This document shows, one piece after another, positions 46,657 through 57,601 of a stretch of 64,000 nucleotides of DNA. The notes beneath the pieces are model-generated. The model saw only the letters and a program-made list of their open reading frames with translations. It did no database searches and was not told where the DNA came from. Source of the stretch: Lepidonotus clava (Eukaryota; Annelida; Polychaeta; Phyllodocida; Polynoidae); NCBI GenBank assembly GCA_936440205.1, contig OW387134.1, forward strand, positions 65,375,427-65,439,426, read 5' to 3'. Each line of letters opens with the position of its first letter. Position 1 is the stretch's first letter. Both the position numbers and the translations under genes were made by a program.

Positions 46657-47018
46657 GGGGGGCAGGGGGCACTGACTCTTTGAAGGTTATTACCCACTGC
46701 CAAACTACCGAACCTGCTTTTCGTGATCAATCGTGCTTGAATTTTGGTTGACCACCCCTTTATTTTGGCAGGATACCACCTCCACTCAAAAAGACTACAA
46801 AAACCTTCTATATCCGACATTTCCAATATGTTCTTCAGTGAAATAAAGTGAAGTAAACAGGAAGACTTAACTTTCATTTTTTATTTGCTTCTATATTCTA
46901 CAGATGTATTTCACCCCTTTTTTTGCCTAAAATGGGACTGACCAACCCCCAATTTTGATATTCACCGCCTCTATTTCTAAGGGCCGTTTGTCAGTGGGTA
47001 CCTGTTAAGACCCAAGTG
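46657..47018 (-). mobile_element. G-run inverted-end transposon, family A, copy at 46.7 kb
   Basis: Left GGGGGCACTGACTCTTTGAA, then ACCCACTGCCAAACTACC. Right CCGTTTGTCAGTGGGTACC, then CCCAAGTGCC. It is in the same orientation as the 34.1-kb copy (GTTGACCACCCC, CACCGCC). The 10-mer CCCTCCCGAG occurs at 46647-46656 and again at 47019-47028, a likely exact target duplication. Confidence 0.75.
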
Positions 47019-47256
47019 CCCTCCCGAGTAGCTGCCCCTCCCCCTGCGTCCCCCCTGCGTTCCTCCAGCGTCCCTCCTCCCGCGCATGCTCCTTAGCGAC
47101 GATCAGAGAGGGGAGGGATAGATCAATACCAGGGTTAATCGATCACACCGTGGAGGAAGCCCTGGAGGAGGAAGTGGGAGGGAGGAGGAAGACGAGGGGT
47201 AGGGCTTGTAAACCACCTTAGGGTTGTGGCCCTAACATCACCCAGGAGGATGCGTG

Positions 47257-47607
47257 GAGCCAGTATTCCACTAGGCGACAGACAAAACTGCCTAAGATCG
47301 GGAGGTTTTAAGGCTATTAGGGTTTTAGGGTGCGAGTGTGTCAATTTCAGGTTGGAAAGATTGTGAGTAGGTGCTCCCAATAGTTAAAAACATGGTGATA
47401 ACGTTAGGTAGGGAAGCCTGCGATCTCTGGCTCCTGATGTTTAGGGGGTCAAAGATAGGGAGTTTTCTCAGGTATATTACATATCATGATGTTGGGCATG
47501 TAGCCCCAAAATCGGGAATACCTCCCAATCTTTTAAATTTTTGCCAAACATCGGCAGAATTGTAGGGAATCATGAGCCAAACATCGTGTAGTGGGATACG
47601 ACCTTAA
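47257..47607. mobile_element. Family C-like element, about 350 bp
   Basis: It starts AGTATTCCACTAGGCGACAG and ends CATCGTGTAGTGGGATACGACCTTAA. TTACATATCATGATG, with inverted pieces around ATCGGGAGG/CCTCCCAATC, lies within. It is longer than typical family C and shares only the termini and part of the core. Confidence 0.5.
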
Positions 47608-48791
47608 GGCTGTAAGGGGGCTAGTTGAAAGGATGTCTAGGGGAAGGTTTATAGGTGTATTAGGCGAGCAGCCTTTATAGTGGCCCTAGGTTTAGGGGAT
47701 AAGGATGACCACTGATGTAAGGCTCATATGTCATCATGTTCTTACAGCCTGGTGATAGGGTTAGAAGGAGCCACAAGCTATAGACGTAAGGACTTGACAT
47801 AAATCCGTGCTCATGCGAAATTATTAATGTATTGCAGATTCTTCAATACACATCCCTGTAATGTTGGTATGATGACCTATAAGCACCTAAGTAGGATCTT
47901 ATTAAATCATAAATCTGATACATTGTTATTTTTGTTTTGAAATATGATTAACTTAGACAGTTCTCCTTTCAAGTTGTATTAGTCTTGCAATTTACCAATA
48001 TTCATATGATATGGGGACTATATATTTAGCAATGAACCAACAGTTCAAGTAAGGGGAAGCATGTTTTTTTTTTCAAAATGTAAATTTAGTGCACGTGCAC
48101 TTAGACAAAACCACCATAGATTTATTTTTCTTAAAGTTTTAAATTCTACTTCATATCTTATATCTTGGCGATCGCTCAGGAGTGTAACGTTGGCAGTTTG
48201 CTGGCATATCGATTGCGCCCACATCTAACACTGAATAAGCCGCCACTGTATAGTAGGTATAATGTTTGACGGTACCACGTTGTTATACGTAAACAGCTGG
48301 CACCACGGCCAAGTGGGATCAATCAATTAACCACCACTAAGCCCGGGCCTCACTATACTATGGGCCCAGTGGTCTGTGTGCTACGAACCTCATTAGGGGG
48401 GCTCCAGCAGGTCCACATCTAGTACAGCAAGTAAAGGTGGGGCTGTGCAATATGTAGAACTACTGGTGTACATGCAATCTACAAATGAGCCTTTGATTAT
48501 AACTTATGATTAGAGAGAATTCGCATTTTATTCTGATGGTATTCTAAGTGACCAGGGCATACGTGGTTAGGCGTTCGCTGATTCTATTTATGTATTGTAT
48601 GTTATTAGATAGATCAATAATGATTCTATAATAATATAATGTTATATTTTTGCTCCATATATGAATAGACATACATATCATGTTATGTATGTCTATGATA
48701 TATACCTATCTTGTGTTATGGTTGACCTTTTCTTCCCAGCTTTTGAATGAAGATAACAAGCACATTTTCCATGTAAATACGTATCACTTAC

Positions 48792-48908
48792 ATTAGAGAT
48801 AGGAGGGATATTATAGTTGCCAATAGGGGGCGTGGCACAGTTTTCGGTGGGACACAAACCAGGGGCTATGAGCAGTAATAGAAACATTGCCACAAATCGA
48901 TACCACAT
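48792..48908 (-). CDS. Candidate first exon with signal peptide
   Basis: Read on the - strand, ATG (48908-48906, G at -3) opens a frame MWYRFVAMFLLLLIAPGLC with a textbook secretory signal: a charged start, a hydrophobic core and a small-residue/Cys border. It continues PTENCATPPIGNYNIPPISN. After 39 codons the DNA reads AAT|GTAAGTG, an excellent splice donor, phase 0. CATPP resembles the opening of CCP/sushi modules, but that is too short to assign. I saw no second exon. A chance frame is possible, yet the combination of start, signal and donor is better than for most short frames here. Confidence 0.35.
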
Positions 48909-49316
48909 GGCCTTATTAAATAGAGCTTGAGGGCAGAAAAAAGTGGGGCTAAATGGTAATGTTTGGTGTGTAAATCCAGTGGTGTAAGGATATTGATTGG
49001 AGATCACAAATGGGAATGTGGCCTGTTTCTGCTTGTGTGCTTGTCCCGATAGTGAAATTGGAAATATGCATTGCTGGCTTTATCTGTGTCGATTGTATGG
49101 ATAAGGTGTGTGTGGGAAATTGAATGTGCATTATCCAAATTGCTTATTGATAAACACGGGAGCTGTGTGACATTTCAGTGGGGTTGAATTAATTTCTCTG
49201 TTTGTTGTGTTCAGTTCCCAACCATCCAAACTTGGATTTGTTTTTCTACCTTTAAATTGACCAATGTGACAGACGATTATTCACATTTACATGGGCTTGA
49301 GAGGGGAGATATTAAA

Positions 49317-49347
49317 ATGGTCTTGCCAGTGTTAGTTTTAATAGCAT
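49317..49347 (+). CDS. Candidate mini first exon with signal-like start
   Basis: ATG with A at -3 and G at +4 encodes MVLPVLVLIA, then CAT|GTAAGTATG, a strong donor, phase 1. Many secreted proteins have just such a first exon. Read through without splicing, the frame goes on to 49520. It starts 408 bases from the - strand candidate at 48908, so the pair would be divergent. The evidence is thin because the exon is only 31 coding bases. Confidence 0.2.
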
Positions 49348-49439
49348 GTAAGTATGCTCTTAGCGTTGGAGCCTTCCAGCCCCGCCCCCACAATTTTCCA
49401 AACATTGTGTATCCCAGTGACCAATCACATGGTCTAATC

Positions 49440-49625
49440 CGAATACATATCAGGCCTCAGCAGAGGGTGAAATCTGATTGGTCTGTTGGTGGTGACAGGG
49501 CCTTAGGACCCAAGGAATAAACGTCTGATCTCCTTGTAGTCGGTCGTGACAAACCCTTGGACCCAGAGTTCAATCGTCCGATCTACATGTGGTCGGTCAT
49601 GGCAGGCCAAATCATTCAGAGAACA
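49440..49625 (+). repeat. Weak tandem repeat of about 60 bp
   Basis: TCTGATTGGTCTGTTGGTGG, TCTGATCTCCTTGTAGTCGG and CCGATCTACATGTGGTCGG head three successive units that continue GTGACA...CC..GGACCCA. Diverged but recognisable. Confidence 0.5.
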
Positions 49626-49899
49626 AAAATCCAATCTTGATTCTTTTGTGAGCCCTGTCAACGCTTCTCTTGAAAAATATTGATTACATCTCTCAAATAT
49701 TGGATTTTACCAAATGGTGTCAGTAGACTTTGTGACAGGTTGTGATAAGTTGAATGCCATCTAGAAATCCAAGTTAGAATGGAGACAATGTTTTAATGTT
49801 AGATTTGAAGATATATTAATTTCACTCACTCTTACTCTAGCACTAGTACCAGGGTAGTATTTATATATGCAGGATCACTGGTCTTCATCAAACATTATG

Positions 49900-50190
49900 A
49901 TTTCCATAGCACTTTCCTGTATTGTTTATGGGGAAGGCCCCTATATGATTCCCTGTGTGGGCTGTATGAAATTAATTCAACAACTTTACTTTAAAACTTT
50001 TTCACATTTTAGTCTATGCATCGTATTAAAATGCACATGGAAATGGATGGTTTTTATGGAACTTGTGGCAACACGCCTCCATAATAGTAAGTCAATTTCC
50101 ATTTCTGAACATGTTATCGTAGTAATGATCATGAGCCCTTTCAAATTCAATGCTGTTATGATGTTAAATATGCTGAGAAAAACATAGTTA
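49900..50190 (+). repeat. Duplicated segment, copy 1 (partner 51943-52225)
   Basis: The two segments lie 2 kb apart in direct orientation. They share ordered strings such as TTCCT.TATTGTTT.TG, TATATGATT..CTGT, CAACTTTACTTTAAAACT, TTTTTATGGA.CT and TATCGTAGTAATG. Clear homology runs over about 280 bases with small indels. It could be a local duplication or two copies of a dispersed repeat. Confidence 0.7.
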
Positions 50191-50407
50191 CAACAGCCCT
50201 GATCCCACACTACCACCACTGTCTGTGTCGCCCATGTCTCATTATACCACCCGTTAATTGTTTTGTATCCCTGTAGTCTAATGGCCTAACGACGTCAACG
50301 TATAAGAACCGGGCCGTCATGATGGCCGAGCCGTAAATGCCATGTTGAATAATTCACGGCCTTTCCCCGACTCGCAGTTGGCCGCCGCCCACCCCTAGAA
50401 AGATTGA

Positions 50408-50850
50408 GGGGGGGGGGGGGGGGGGTGTACTCAACTTCAGATTGTGTATCCCGAGTAAAATGGTAGCTGGGAGCTGTGGCTGTAATCGCAGCCAAGGCAG
50501 GAAAAAGGGGGACTGTCACTTACTGGACAACTTTAAAAAGGAGGGCTGCCAGGGCTTACTGTCCTGTGAGGGATGTATAGAATAGCTTTTGCATTCACAA
50601 GAATGCAACATAGGCAAGTTTTAGGCTGTCGAATTCATTGTTAATTGCACTATAATCCTTGAAGAACAATGCTCATATATTTGTTTTAGAGGCAAACACA
50701 GTAGCTATATATATAGTGATAACAAGGGGCTCAGAAAACAGGTAAACTCACATATGGAAATCACACAGAGCTGTCATATTGCAAAATCAGGGGGCTGTAG
50801 TTCTGCAGTGGTACCATCCATCAGAGTGTCAGTACCCCCCCACCCCCAGG
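50408..50850 (+). mobile_element. G-run inverted-end transposon, family B, copy at 50.4 kb
   Basis: An 18-base G-run, TGTACTCAACTTCAG, GTAGCTGGGAGCTGTGGC and GGCTTACTGTCCTGTGAGGG at the left. TGTAGTTCTGCAGTGGTACC and GTCAGTACCCCCCC at the right. It is close to the 20.2-kb copy over its length. CGCCCACCCCTAG (50386-50398) and CGCCCCCACCCCTGC (50851-50865) may be the target duplication. Confidence 0.75.
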
Positions 50851-51600
50851 CGCCCCCACCCCTGCCCGGCCCTCTGTGAATGACATGGCCGCCCCCTCTG
50901 TGGAGTTTGGCCGCCCGCCAAAGAGCCACGCCCAAGAAGGCACCCCGCCCCCAGAACGGGCCCACTGACGCCTCAAACAGAGATATATGTAGGTCTGGGA
51001 GCTGCTCGTATTGGATGTATATAGTTGCAGTGTCCCCAATTAAGGACATATTGGCGCAGATGTTTGGCCAAAGGTTTCTTGACTCCCTCTTACATTTGAT
51101 ATATAATCGCCAGAAAAAAGTGCCCATATCTGGATACAGGGTACAAATATAGCATGCTCCTGGTAGTACAGTTGTGCATCTCGGGTGCAAGTTGCAATGA
51201 TAATTTCGCTCACTGAATAGTATGTATGTTAACCATTGATTTGCTGTATGTGCCTCCACATTACCGTGTAAGGCAGAGAGTACAATGCGAAACAATTCAA
51301 ATTCTGCTTCCACAGCACAAAAAAAACCTAAACAATAGGCAATACAATGTATGGACGGCTGCCATTAATGGTATATCTATACGGGTAGGGAGTGTATGAG
51401 TATGTTTTTGTAGCTGATTCTCCTTACATGAGGATATTCCCAAAGCCACACTTTGCATGATGTAGTAGCAGACTGCTCTTATAGTAAGGGGACTGCTGTA
51501 GCGGTGCTCTGTTGTTCTTGGCATAACTGAGCTGATTTCCCCACTGATTACGGTCACGAGCACTGGCCGTGTACCAGTATAGCAAAGAGTCTTTATACTA
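50851..51600. other. No firm gene
   Basis: This span holds most of the longest open frame of the window (179 codons, - strand, 50774-51313), which begins inside the transposon end and lacks splice or codon support. A hAT-like string CAGTGTCCCCAATTAAGGAC lies near 51026-51046. Confidence 0.35.
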
Positions 51601-51902
51601 TCAGAGACCTTGTATGTATATATAGGATATATAGAGACTGGAAAGCTTCTCTTTGGGCCTATGTGCTCATTCCCCTAGTGGCTGGTTGGAACCAACCTGG
51701 TCAACCATGACCAGGGTCTGATCATTACCGATGTATTTTCAGAATGACAGGTGGCACTTCACAGGTCATTTTTACCACAGGCATAATGGACAGTCAAAAT
51801 CCAATCCAACCAGCACCTAGGTGGCAGGCCAGTTGTGCATAACTGGTTTACCCCTGGCTTTCCAGTCTCGATATATCATATCTGTACATACAAGGTCTCT
51901 AA
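51601..51902. mobile_element. TA-flanked inverted-end element, 302 bp
   Basis: TCAGAGACCTTGTATGTA and GAGACTGGAAAGC at the left are matched by GGCTTTCCAGTCTCGATAT and TGTACATACAAGGTCTCTAA at the right. The arms are about 45 bp. TA borders both sides, as expected for the Tc1/mariner superfamily. No transposase. Confidence 0.7.
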
Positions 51903-51942
51903 TACACTGGGTGTATGGATTGTAACAAAAGGAAATAGTATA

Positions 51943-52225
51943 TAGTACCTTCCTCTATTGTTTGTGAAGAGGGTCCCGTATATGATTTTCTGTAAGGGCC
52001 TTATATGATATTAAGTCAGCAGCTTTACTTTAAAACTATTTTATATTTAATCGATACGTTGTATAAGCATGTATGTGGAAATGGGACTTTTTTTTATGGA
52101 GCTGGGTCATTCACGTATTCATATCATATCATATCAATTTCCATATCTAAATGTAATCGTAGTAATGCGCCTTTTCAATGTTGTTTTGATGTGGAATATT
52201 GGAAACAAAACATATAAAATAAGAT
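51943..52225 (+). repeat. Duplicated segment, copy 2 (partner 49900-50190)
   Basis: See the partner for shared strings. This copy is somewhat more diverged, with a local ATCATATCATATCA expansion. Confidence 0.7.
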
Positions 52226-52527
52226 CTATTGAGCATCGAGTGATGTCTATCAGATCTAAATATCCGCCACTACAGGCAACCAGAAACAAAAAGGTAAAAA
52301 AAAGAATCAAAATAATCACAGGGGAGCAAACCGTTCAATATAACCACAGAATATCAGATAAGAAAGGCCTGATATCCCCCTAAATAGATCGGCGGTCCAT
52401 CCCCTCCCCACCCCCCGGGGACTGAGCTGGGGGCTCCTATAGCCTGTTTGCCGACGGATCCCATCCCACAATGCATCCCGCTCCCGTGACATTCAGCAGT
52501 CCTCATGTTTTTAGCCATCTAACTGTG

Positions 52528-52745
52528 AAGGCTGTATCCCACTAGCCGATTTTACTCCTGAAATTGAAAATCGGCCATGGGAATATCGGTGAATCATATT
52601 ATACATGTTACATACCATTAGAACGGTCTTTAAATTCTCTTTCAAATGATATGTAGGAAGTGTGGTCTTTCGCAATATCACTGGTAACAACTTATGAATT
52701 ACCAAATAACCGGCGGTCGGAATCGACTAGTGTAATACAGCCGTT
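52528..52745. mobile_element. Family C hairpin transposon, copy at 52.5 kb
   Basis: Ends AAGGCTGTATCCCACTAGCC and CGACTAGTGTAATACAGCC. Core CATGTTACATACCATTAGAA against TTTCAAATGATATGTAGGA. One of the best preserved copies. Confidence 0.75.
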
Positions 52746-54404
52746 ACCATCACCTGTGCACACAACTGTGATACGCCAGGCCTCTGCCAGCGGTAGGAAG
52801 GGGCGGTGGTTGGTTGGTTGGCGCTGCCTCACAGCCCGACATTATAAGGTTATTTCCCTCCACCAACCTTCAACCACCAGTGGAGCCTGTGTTGGGTTTT
52901 AATAAGAGGCACCAAATAGCAGCCCCTCACATTTCTGGATGCTTGCTGACTGGTGCTTGCCTTTGCACATCAAAAGACGCAAAATCAGACTAGATTCTCC
53001 AGAATGAAATAAAAATATTTTCAGAATATTTATTTCCCGGAATATTCAATCAATCCATTTCTGCCCATCAGATGTGTTTTTGTCACTCAGATTTTCACTT
53101 TAATAATTCAGACATGCTTCAGCCTTGACTTGTGATGGCGTTTTGTTTTCCTCTTGAATGAAGCCTCTCGTGCTTCGTGTTGGGGACGAAACGGACCCAG
53201 CGACCCGGGGAGGGCTGTCTGGTCGACGGGGGAGGGATCAATAATTTAATGCTGATCCTGCAGTCTGGGACCTCTGCAGCCCCCTCCCTCCCTGCAACAA
53301 CATTCAGATCTACTCACACACCTAGTACATGTACTGCCCTTCCAGAAAAAAATTGTAGTGGAAATTCAGTATGAAGCAGCAGGAGGGTTGCACTAGGGTT
53401 GCAGTGGTAAATCAGTGGAAATGAGTATGATTCCAGTAGGTTGACAGCGGAAAATCAACATGTCCGAAATACTTAAATATTTGGGACATACTGATTGAGG
53501 AAGTATCCACCGCCGTTTGGCCCACGGCTGACACAGACACACAGACACCCATTCACACACAGACACAGGCACAGACACAGACACACACAAACACACACAC
53601 AGACACACACAAACACACACACACATAGACACACATAGACACACACAACCACAAACACACACACACACACACACAGATATAGACATATACACACAAACAC
53701 ACACAGAGACACACACAAACACCCCCCACACCCTAGCACGGCCCCGTACCCCTGCTCTCCCCCCCCCCCCCCCGCCTCCGCCTCCATGCATGGCCCTATC
53801 CCCGCCCGTCTGCCCTCCTCACCACACCCTTTGATGTCCCTGGCCATAAAACCAAAGCACCCAGACCCCCAATGATCCCGCCAGAGCTCTAAGCCCCAGC
53901 CCCAGAGTGCACTCATACCGCAGTGCAACAAACAGGCGAAGAAAAAGAAAGAGAGAAAAAAAGAAAGCAAAACTAGAAAAAAAAGAGAACAAAAGAAGGA
54001 AAGAAAGAAGTGAAGGTCGTCACGAGAGCAGTGCCAATAGTCTCCCATGGTGTGACCCTGACGTGGTCGACTTGATTAGATCCGTTTGTGGGTGCGTTTC
54101 CTTCCCCACATGTAGTCAGTGGGTGAACATCCTCTACCATCCGCCGCCTGAGACAAAGACCACTTTTTATACTACTTGCATAGACTCACAGCATGCACGG
54201 CCGCCGAGGGGAAGGAGGCGCGGATCTCTCTTCGTATTGCTTGTATGGGAATGAAAGTACAAATGCCATACTAAAGAGGTTATGGAATTAAGAATCCACA
54301 TGTGTTTTCTGTATACACAATTTAGATTTTAGACCAGGATTCATCTCGACTACCACTCAGTGCCTGGCTCAATCATGTATCTGATAGATGGATAGTATTT
54401 CAAA
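52746..54404. other. No firm gene; CA-rich block
   Basis: Moderately GC-rich DNA containing the CA-rich low-complexity block at 53532-53722 and a C-run. The long - frames (132 and 191 codons) that cross the block are Cys/Val artefacts of the repeat. Confidence 0.4.
53532..53722. repeat. Imperfect CA-rich repeat
   Basis: Irregular ACACAGACACACAAACAC-type tract of about 190 bases. Confidence 0.95.
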
Positions 54405-54474
54405 GGTAGGGCTTGGGTAAAGATTGGAAGCAACGCCGTTTTCATATAAGGAAATAAATTAAGATTATATCTTG
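54405..54474 (+). repeat. Short dispersed repeat, copy 2
   Basis: Matches 642-705 (GGGCTTGGGTAAAGATTG, AGCAACGC.GTTTT.ATATA). Confidence 0.6.
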
Positions 54475-54637
54475 ACAAAAGTCGGACATAGTTTACTCAT
54501 TTAGATTGTTTGCTCAAGCTAATATTGCACTTATACTGAATTGTCCATTAAGACTTTTCGGGCTGGTATTCATGAGAATTGCACTTACATTGGTGGTGAA
54601 AGGATACAGCCTAGGCTTGATTATCACATATCCATCA

Positions 54638-54855
54638 CAGTGTCCGAAATTAAGGATATATTTTGTGCACTCACCGGGTGCACAGGTTGTAGAATTGTAC
54701 ACCCGGAACAGTTTCTGTGTGTACATTTATATAAGAGTCTATTAAAGTTGGTGGAAAAAACATGCACCATCTGGTTGCACTGATTTTAAATCCATGCACC
54801 CTGCAGCAAAATCATATACCTCGTATGCAGGGTGCACCCTTAATTTCGGACACTG
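54638..54855. mobile_element. hAT-like miniature element, 218 bp
   Basis: CAGTGTCCGAAATTAAGG at the left and CCTTAATTTCGGACACTG at the right are an exact inverted repeat of 18 bp, with the CAG..CTG termini usual for hAT. Further inside, GGGTGCACA and GGGTGCACC repeat. A related end, CTAATTTCGGACACTG, lies alone near 23610-23625. The flanks (CCATCA and CCACCA) are not a clean 8-bp duplication. Confidence 0.75.
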
Positions 54856-56278
54856 CCACCACTAATTTGGTTGTCTGGGAACCCACGTCTGTAAAAGGTC
54901 TATACCCCCAGGAGACACCATGTCTGGAGGTACAGTACCCCGGGCAGGGACTAGATGCTCCTATCAGGGCGCCGATCGCCGGGCGAATATCAATCAGAAC
55001 AGTCCGGTCGGTGATAACTTTTGGGAGGACTATCATTTACGGCTTGGTCCTCAAACCCAGGTCCCTGCTGAGCAATATTTGGCCTGCTTTGGTGCCTTTG
55101 TTTAGGTAGGTTTTGCCAATTTATTCCGATTATACCAATAGAAAGCCGGTTCCCCTCGCTTGGCCGCGTAATTGGGCATGCTAGTGGATTAAACTGCCGT
55201 TGGATATTGAACTGGTAATCGCTTGAAATATTTGATCATTGTTCAAGAAAATGAAAGTAAAGCTTGCTTTTGCGAATGGAGCTTAGACTTAGACTAGCTA
55301 GATGATTTCATTTGAACTAGGGATTTGTGGAGTATGGAGGAAAAGCAATGCACCTTTCACACACATACTAATAGGAAATGTTGATCTATCGCTGCTAAGG
55401 AAATATGATGCAACTTGCATGTTTTTATATGTATCGCAGAATTGTTGATATACTGATTGGGGTATACTGAATGTAACCCTTCATTGTTTTGCAGTGGCTA
55501 CATTTTACTAATTTGGCTCAGGGTGCCCATTTCGACTGGTTTAAACTGCCTTTGTATATGTGAATTTTGAGGTCAGTCTGTAAAATATATTATATATGTA
55601 TAGACAATTATACAGATAAACAATTGAATATTTCTTTAAAATCAACACCCCGCGACTGTCTCGGGCCCTGCCGTGTTCTCTACATAACCCTTGCGGACGT
55701 CGGTGAGAAGGATCTCCGGGCGAATCCACCTTAGGGGGCTGGGGAATGGTCGGAATGTGTGTAACCATGGAGATAAATGGAGACTGGAGGGTTTTATTCT
55801 GTAGGAGGACTGCTTAATGTACGCAGTATCTGGGGTATGTAGCCAGTAGAGGTCGGGGCCCCTGCCCCGTGGATCCGTGCGGTATGGGCTTATCGGACTG
55901 GGGAGGGGTCGGGGGGGGGGGGAGGTCGGAGGGGTTGTTCAGTGTGAGGGGGTTCGAAACAGCTTAGGCCCTATACAATGCATCGGACCCTTACAATCAA
56001 AGTACAAGAGGCCCGACTTGCCTCAAGAAAATATAGGAAACAAACTTTATAGAGAGGCGTGGCTCACTAAGACCTGGTGGGCCCCTCGTGGACCTTTTTT
56101 ACTATGGGTGTGTAAAATTTGGGGCCTTATTTCGACCCCTAGAAGGGCTACAAACTACTGAAGACCGTTGCCTTTAGGAGCAACAAGGATGTCACAGACT
56201 ACAGCTTGTAGACTGGAGGGAAACCTAGTTGTATGCCTTTTATATAGTGTTCCATTTTATACCATAACATATCGAGGA
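54856..56278. other. No gene seen
   Basis: Mixed AT-rich sequence. Frames at 54762-55109 and 55877-56161 lack splice sites and codon bias. Confidence 0.4.
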
Positions 56279-56349
56279 GGATGGACGGTCTAGCGGTTAA
56301 TGCCCTGGCATTGCACGCAGCCGGCCCTGGTTCGATCCCGGGTGCTGCC
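56279..56349 (+). tRNA. tRNA-like sequence, probably a pseudogene or SINE head
   Basis: The 71-base stretch has a good A box (TCTAGCGGTTAATG) and B box (GGTTCGATCCC) at the spacing of a tRNA, and a T arm CCTGG-TTCGATC-CCGGG. By alignment with the Glu-type scaffold the anticodon position would read TGC (Ala). The acceptor stem (GGATGGA against TGCTGCC) and anticodon stem (CTGGC against GCAGC) pair poorly. A functional tRNA is therefore unlikely. A degenerate tRNA or the head of a tRNA-derived SINE fits better. No SINE tail or second copy was found here. Confidence 0.45.
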
Positions 56350-56945
56350 TGTTAGACTACCTTACCTTACTGTCATTCTCACCCCCATAGATTCAATCAT
56401 AGCACAGTGTACAAGCCAACAAACGTGAATTGGTCCTGGTATCGCTGACAAAGTAAGGACTACTAAGAGCCTTTGGTCACACCTAACTGGTTTTAAAGTG
56501 TCCAACCACAAGGGAAATGAACTCAGAGGCATACATTTCTATCTCTACATGTATAGGGTGTCAGCTGATGTCACTTATAAACGCTGAATCGTATTACTTC
56601 TAAGCGATTATGTCAGCTTAATTTGTACTGTACGAATGCCAGGGAAACCAGAGCGTAAAAAGCGGGTAAAATGTGAAATGTCATGTGATTTTAAATGCTC
56701 AAAATGACACAAGCAAAATGACATCTAAAAATAACAGTCTATTGATGTTCGAAGCTATTTTAGATACGCTGACCCGACCCAAGTATGAATCCTTTCATAT
56801 ATAAATGTACCACTGACATACAATATAGAAGGCAAATCATATCAGTCTTGGCGTGGAATCTGATAATAAAGCAAGTTTATACAGGTAACGAGGTTATGAA
56901 TATTAACTCTACTAACTGTTTACTTACAGCAAACTCACCGACAAT

Positions 56946-57142
56946 GCTGCCGATTTTCAATAGTCAGTGGGAATCTTAGGCTTAATTTAGGCATTATACA
57001 TGTCATTAGAAGCGTTTTAATCTTCTATTCGAATCAATGATATGTAGGCTGTATGGTTCCATTTCATACTTTCAGAGAGAAAAAGAAAAGCAAACAAATG
57101 AAAAATCGCTAGCATCAGAATCAGTATGTGGAACACAATCTT
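56946..57142. mobile_element. Family C hairpin transposon, eroded copy
   Basis: The core TTATACATGTCATTAGAAG, then CGAATCAATGATATGTAGG, is recognisable, and the right end is AGTATGTGGAACACAATCTTA. The left terminus is mostly lost (only GCCGATTTTCAATAG remains). Confidence 0.5.
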
Positions 57143-57323
57143 ACAGCCGAGCCTGTATGTATGAATAACGAGGTTATAACCACCCGGCCAGCCTCTGCAT
57201 CCGTCTCAGAGGGCGGTGTGAGACCCAACAGGTGTGTGGGATCAATACTGGAGTCAAAGGCCTGCTTGAGCTGCTCAGAGCTGCTCAACGACCTGCTCAG
57301 AGCTGCTCAGAGCTGCTCATAGG

Positions 57324-57601
57324 GAGGGGTGGAGAGCCGCTCATAACGTGCCTATTAGAATGCATTCAGTGGCCACACTGATTGAGCCTCACTTGACACA
57401 CTTTGGTGTCCCTATTAGGTGTTAGGTATTGAAAGGACAGAGAGTATATGGCATCTGAGGGTTCCGAGTTGGTGCTCATACCCGCTCAGAGCAGCTCGGC
57501 TGGGATGGGGTGGAGAGCCGCTCATAACGGGCCTTTTAGAATACCTTTAGTGGCCACACTGATTGAGCCTCACTTGACACACTTTGGTGTCCCTATTAGG
57601 T
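57324..57601 (+). repeat. Two direct copies of a 98-bp block
   Basis: GTGGAGAGCCGCTCATAACG, then AGTGGCCACACTGATTGAGC and CTCACTTGACACACTTTGG, occurs at 57324-57421 and 57503-57601 with very few changes. A GAGCTGCTCA mini-repeat precedes the first copy (57264-57320). Confidence 0.9.

Noticed and set aside
50774-51313. Longest start-to-stop frame in the window (179 codons, - strand)
   Set aside because: It includes the end of a family B transposon, has no codon bias or recognisable motif, and frames of this length are expected by chance in 64 kb.
53393-54048. Cys/Val-rich frames of 132 and 191 codons (-)
   Set aside because: They are translations of the CA-rich repeat and a C-run.
57264-57320. 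GAGCTGCTCA mini-repeat as a regulatory operator
   Set aside because: It is a short local duplication at the edge of a duplicated block, with no independent sign of function.
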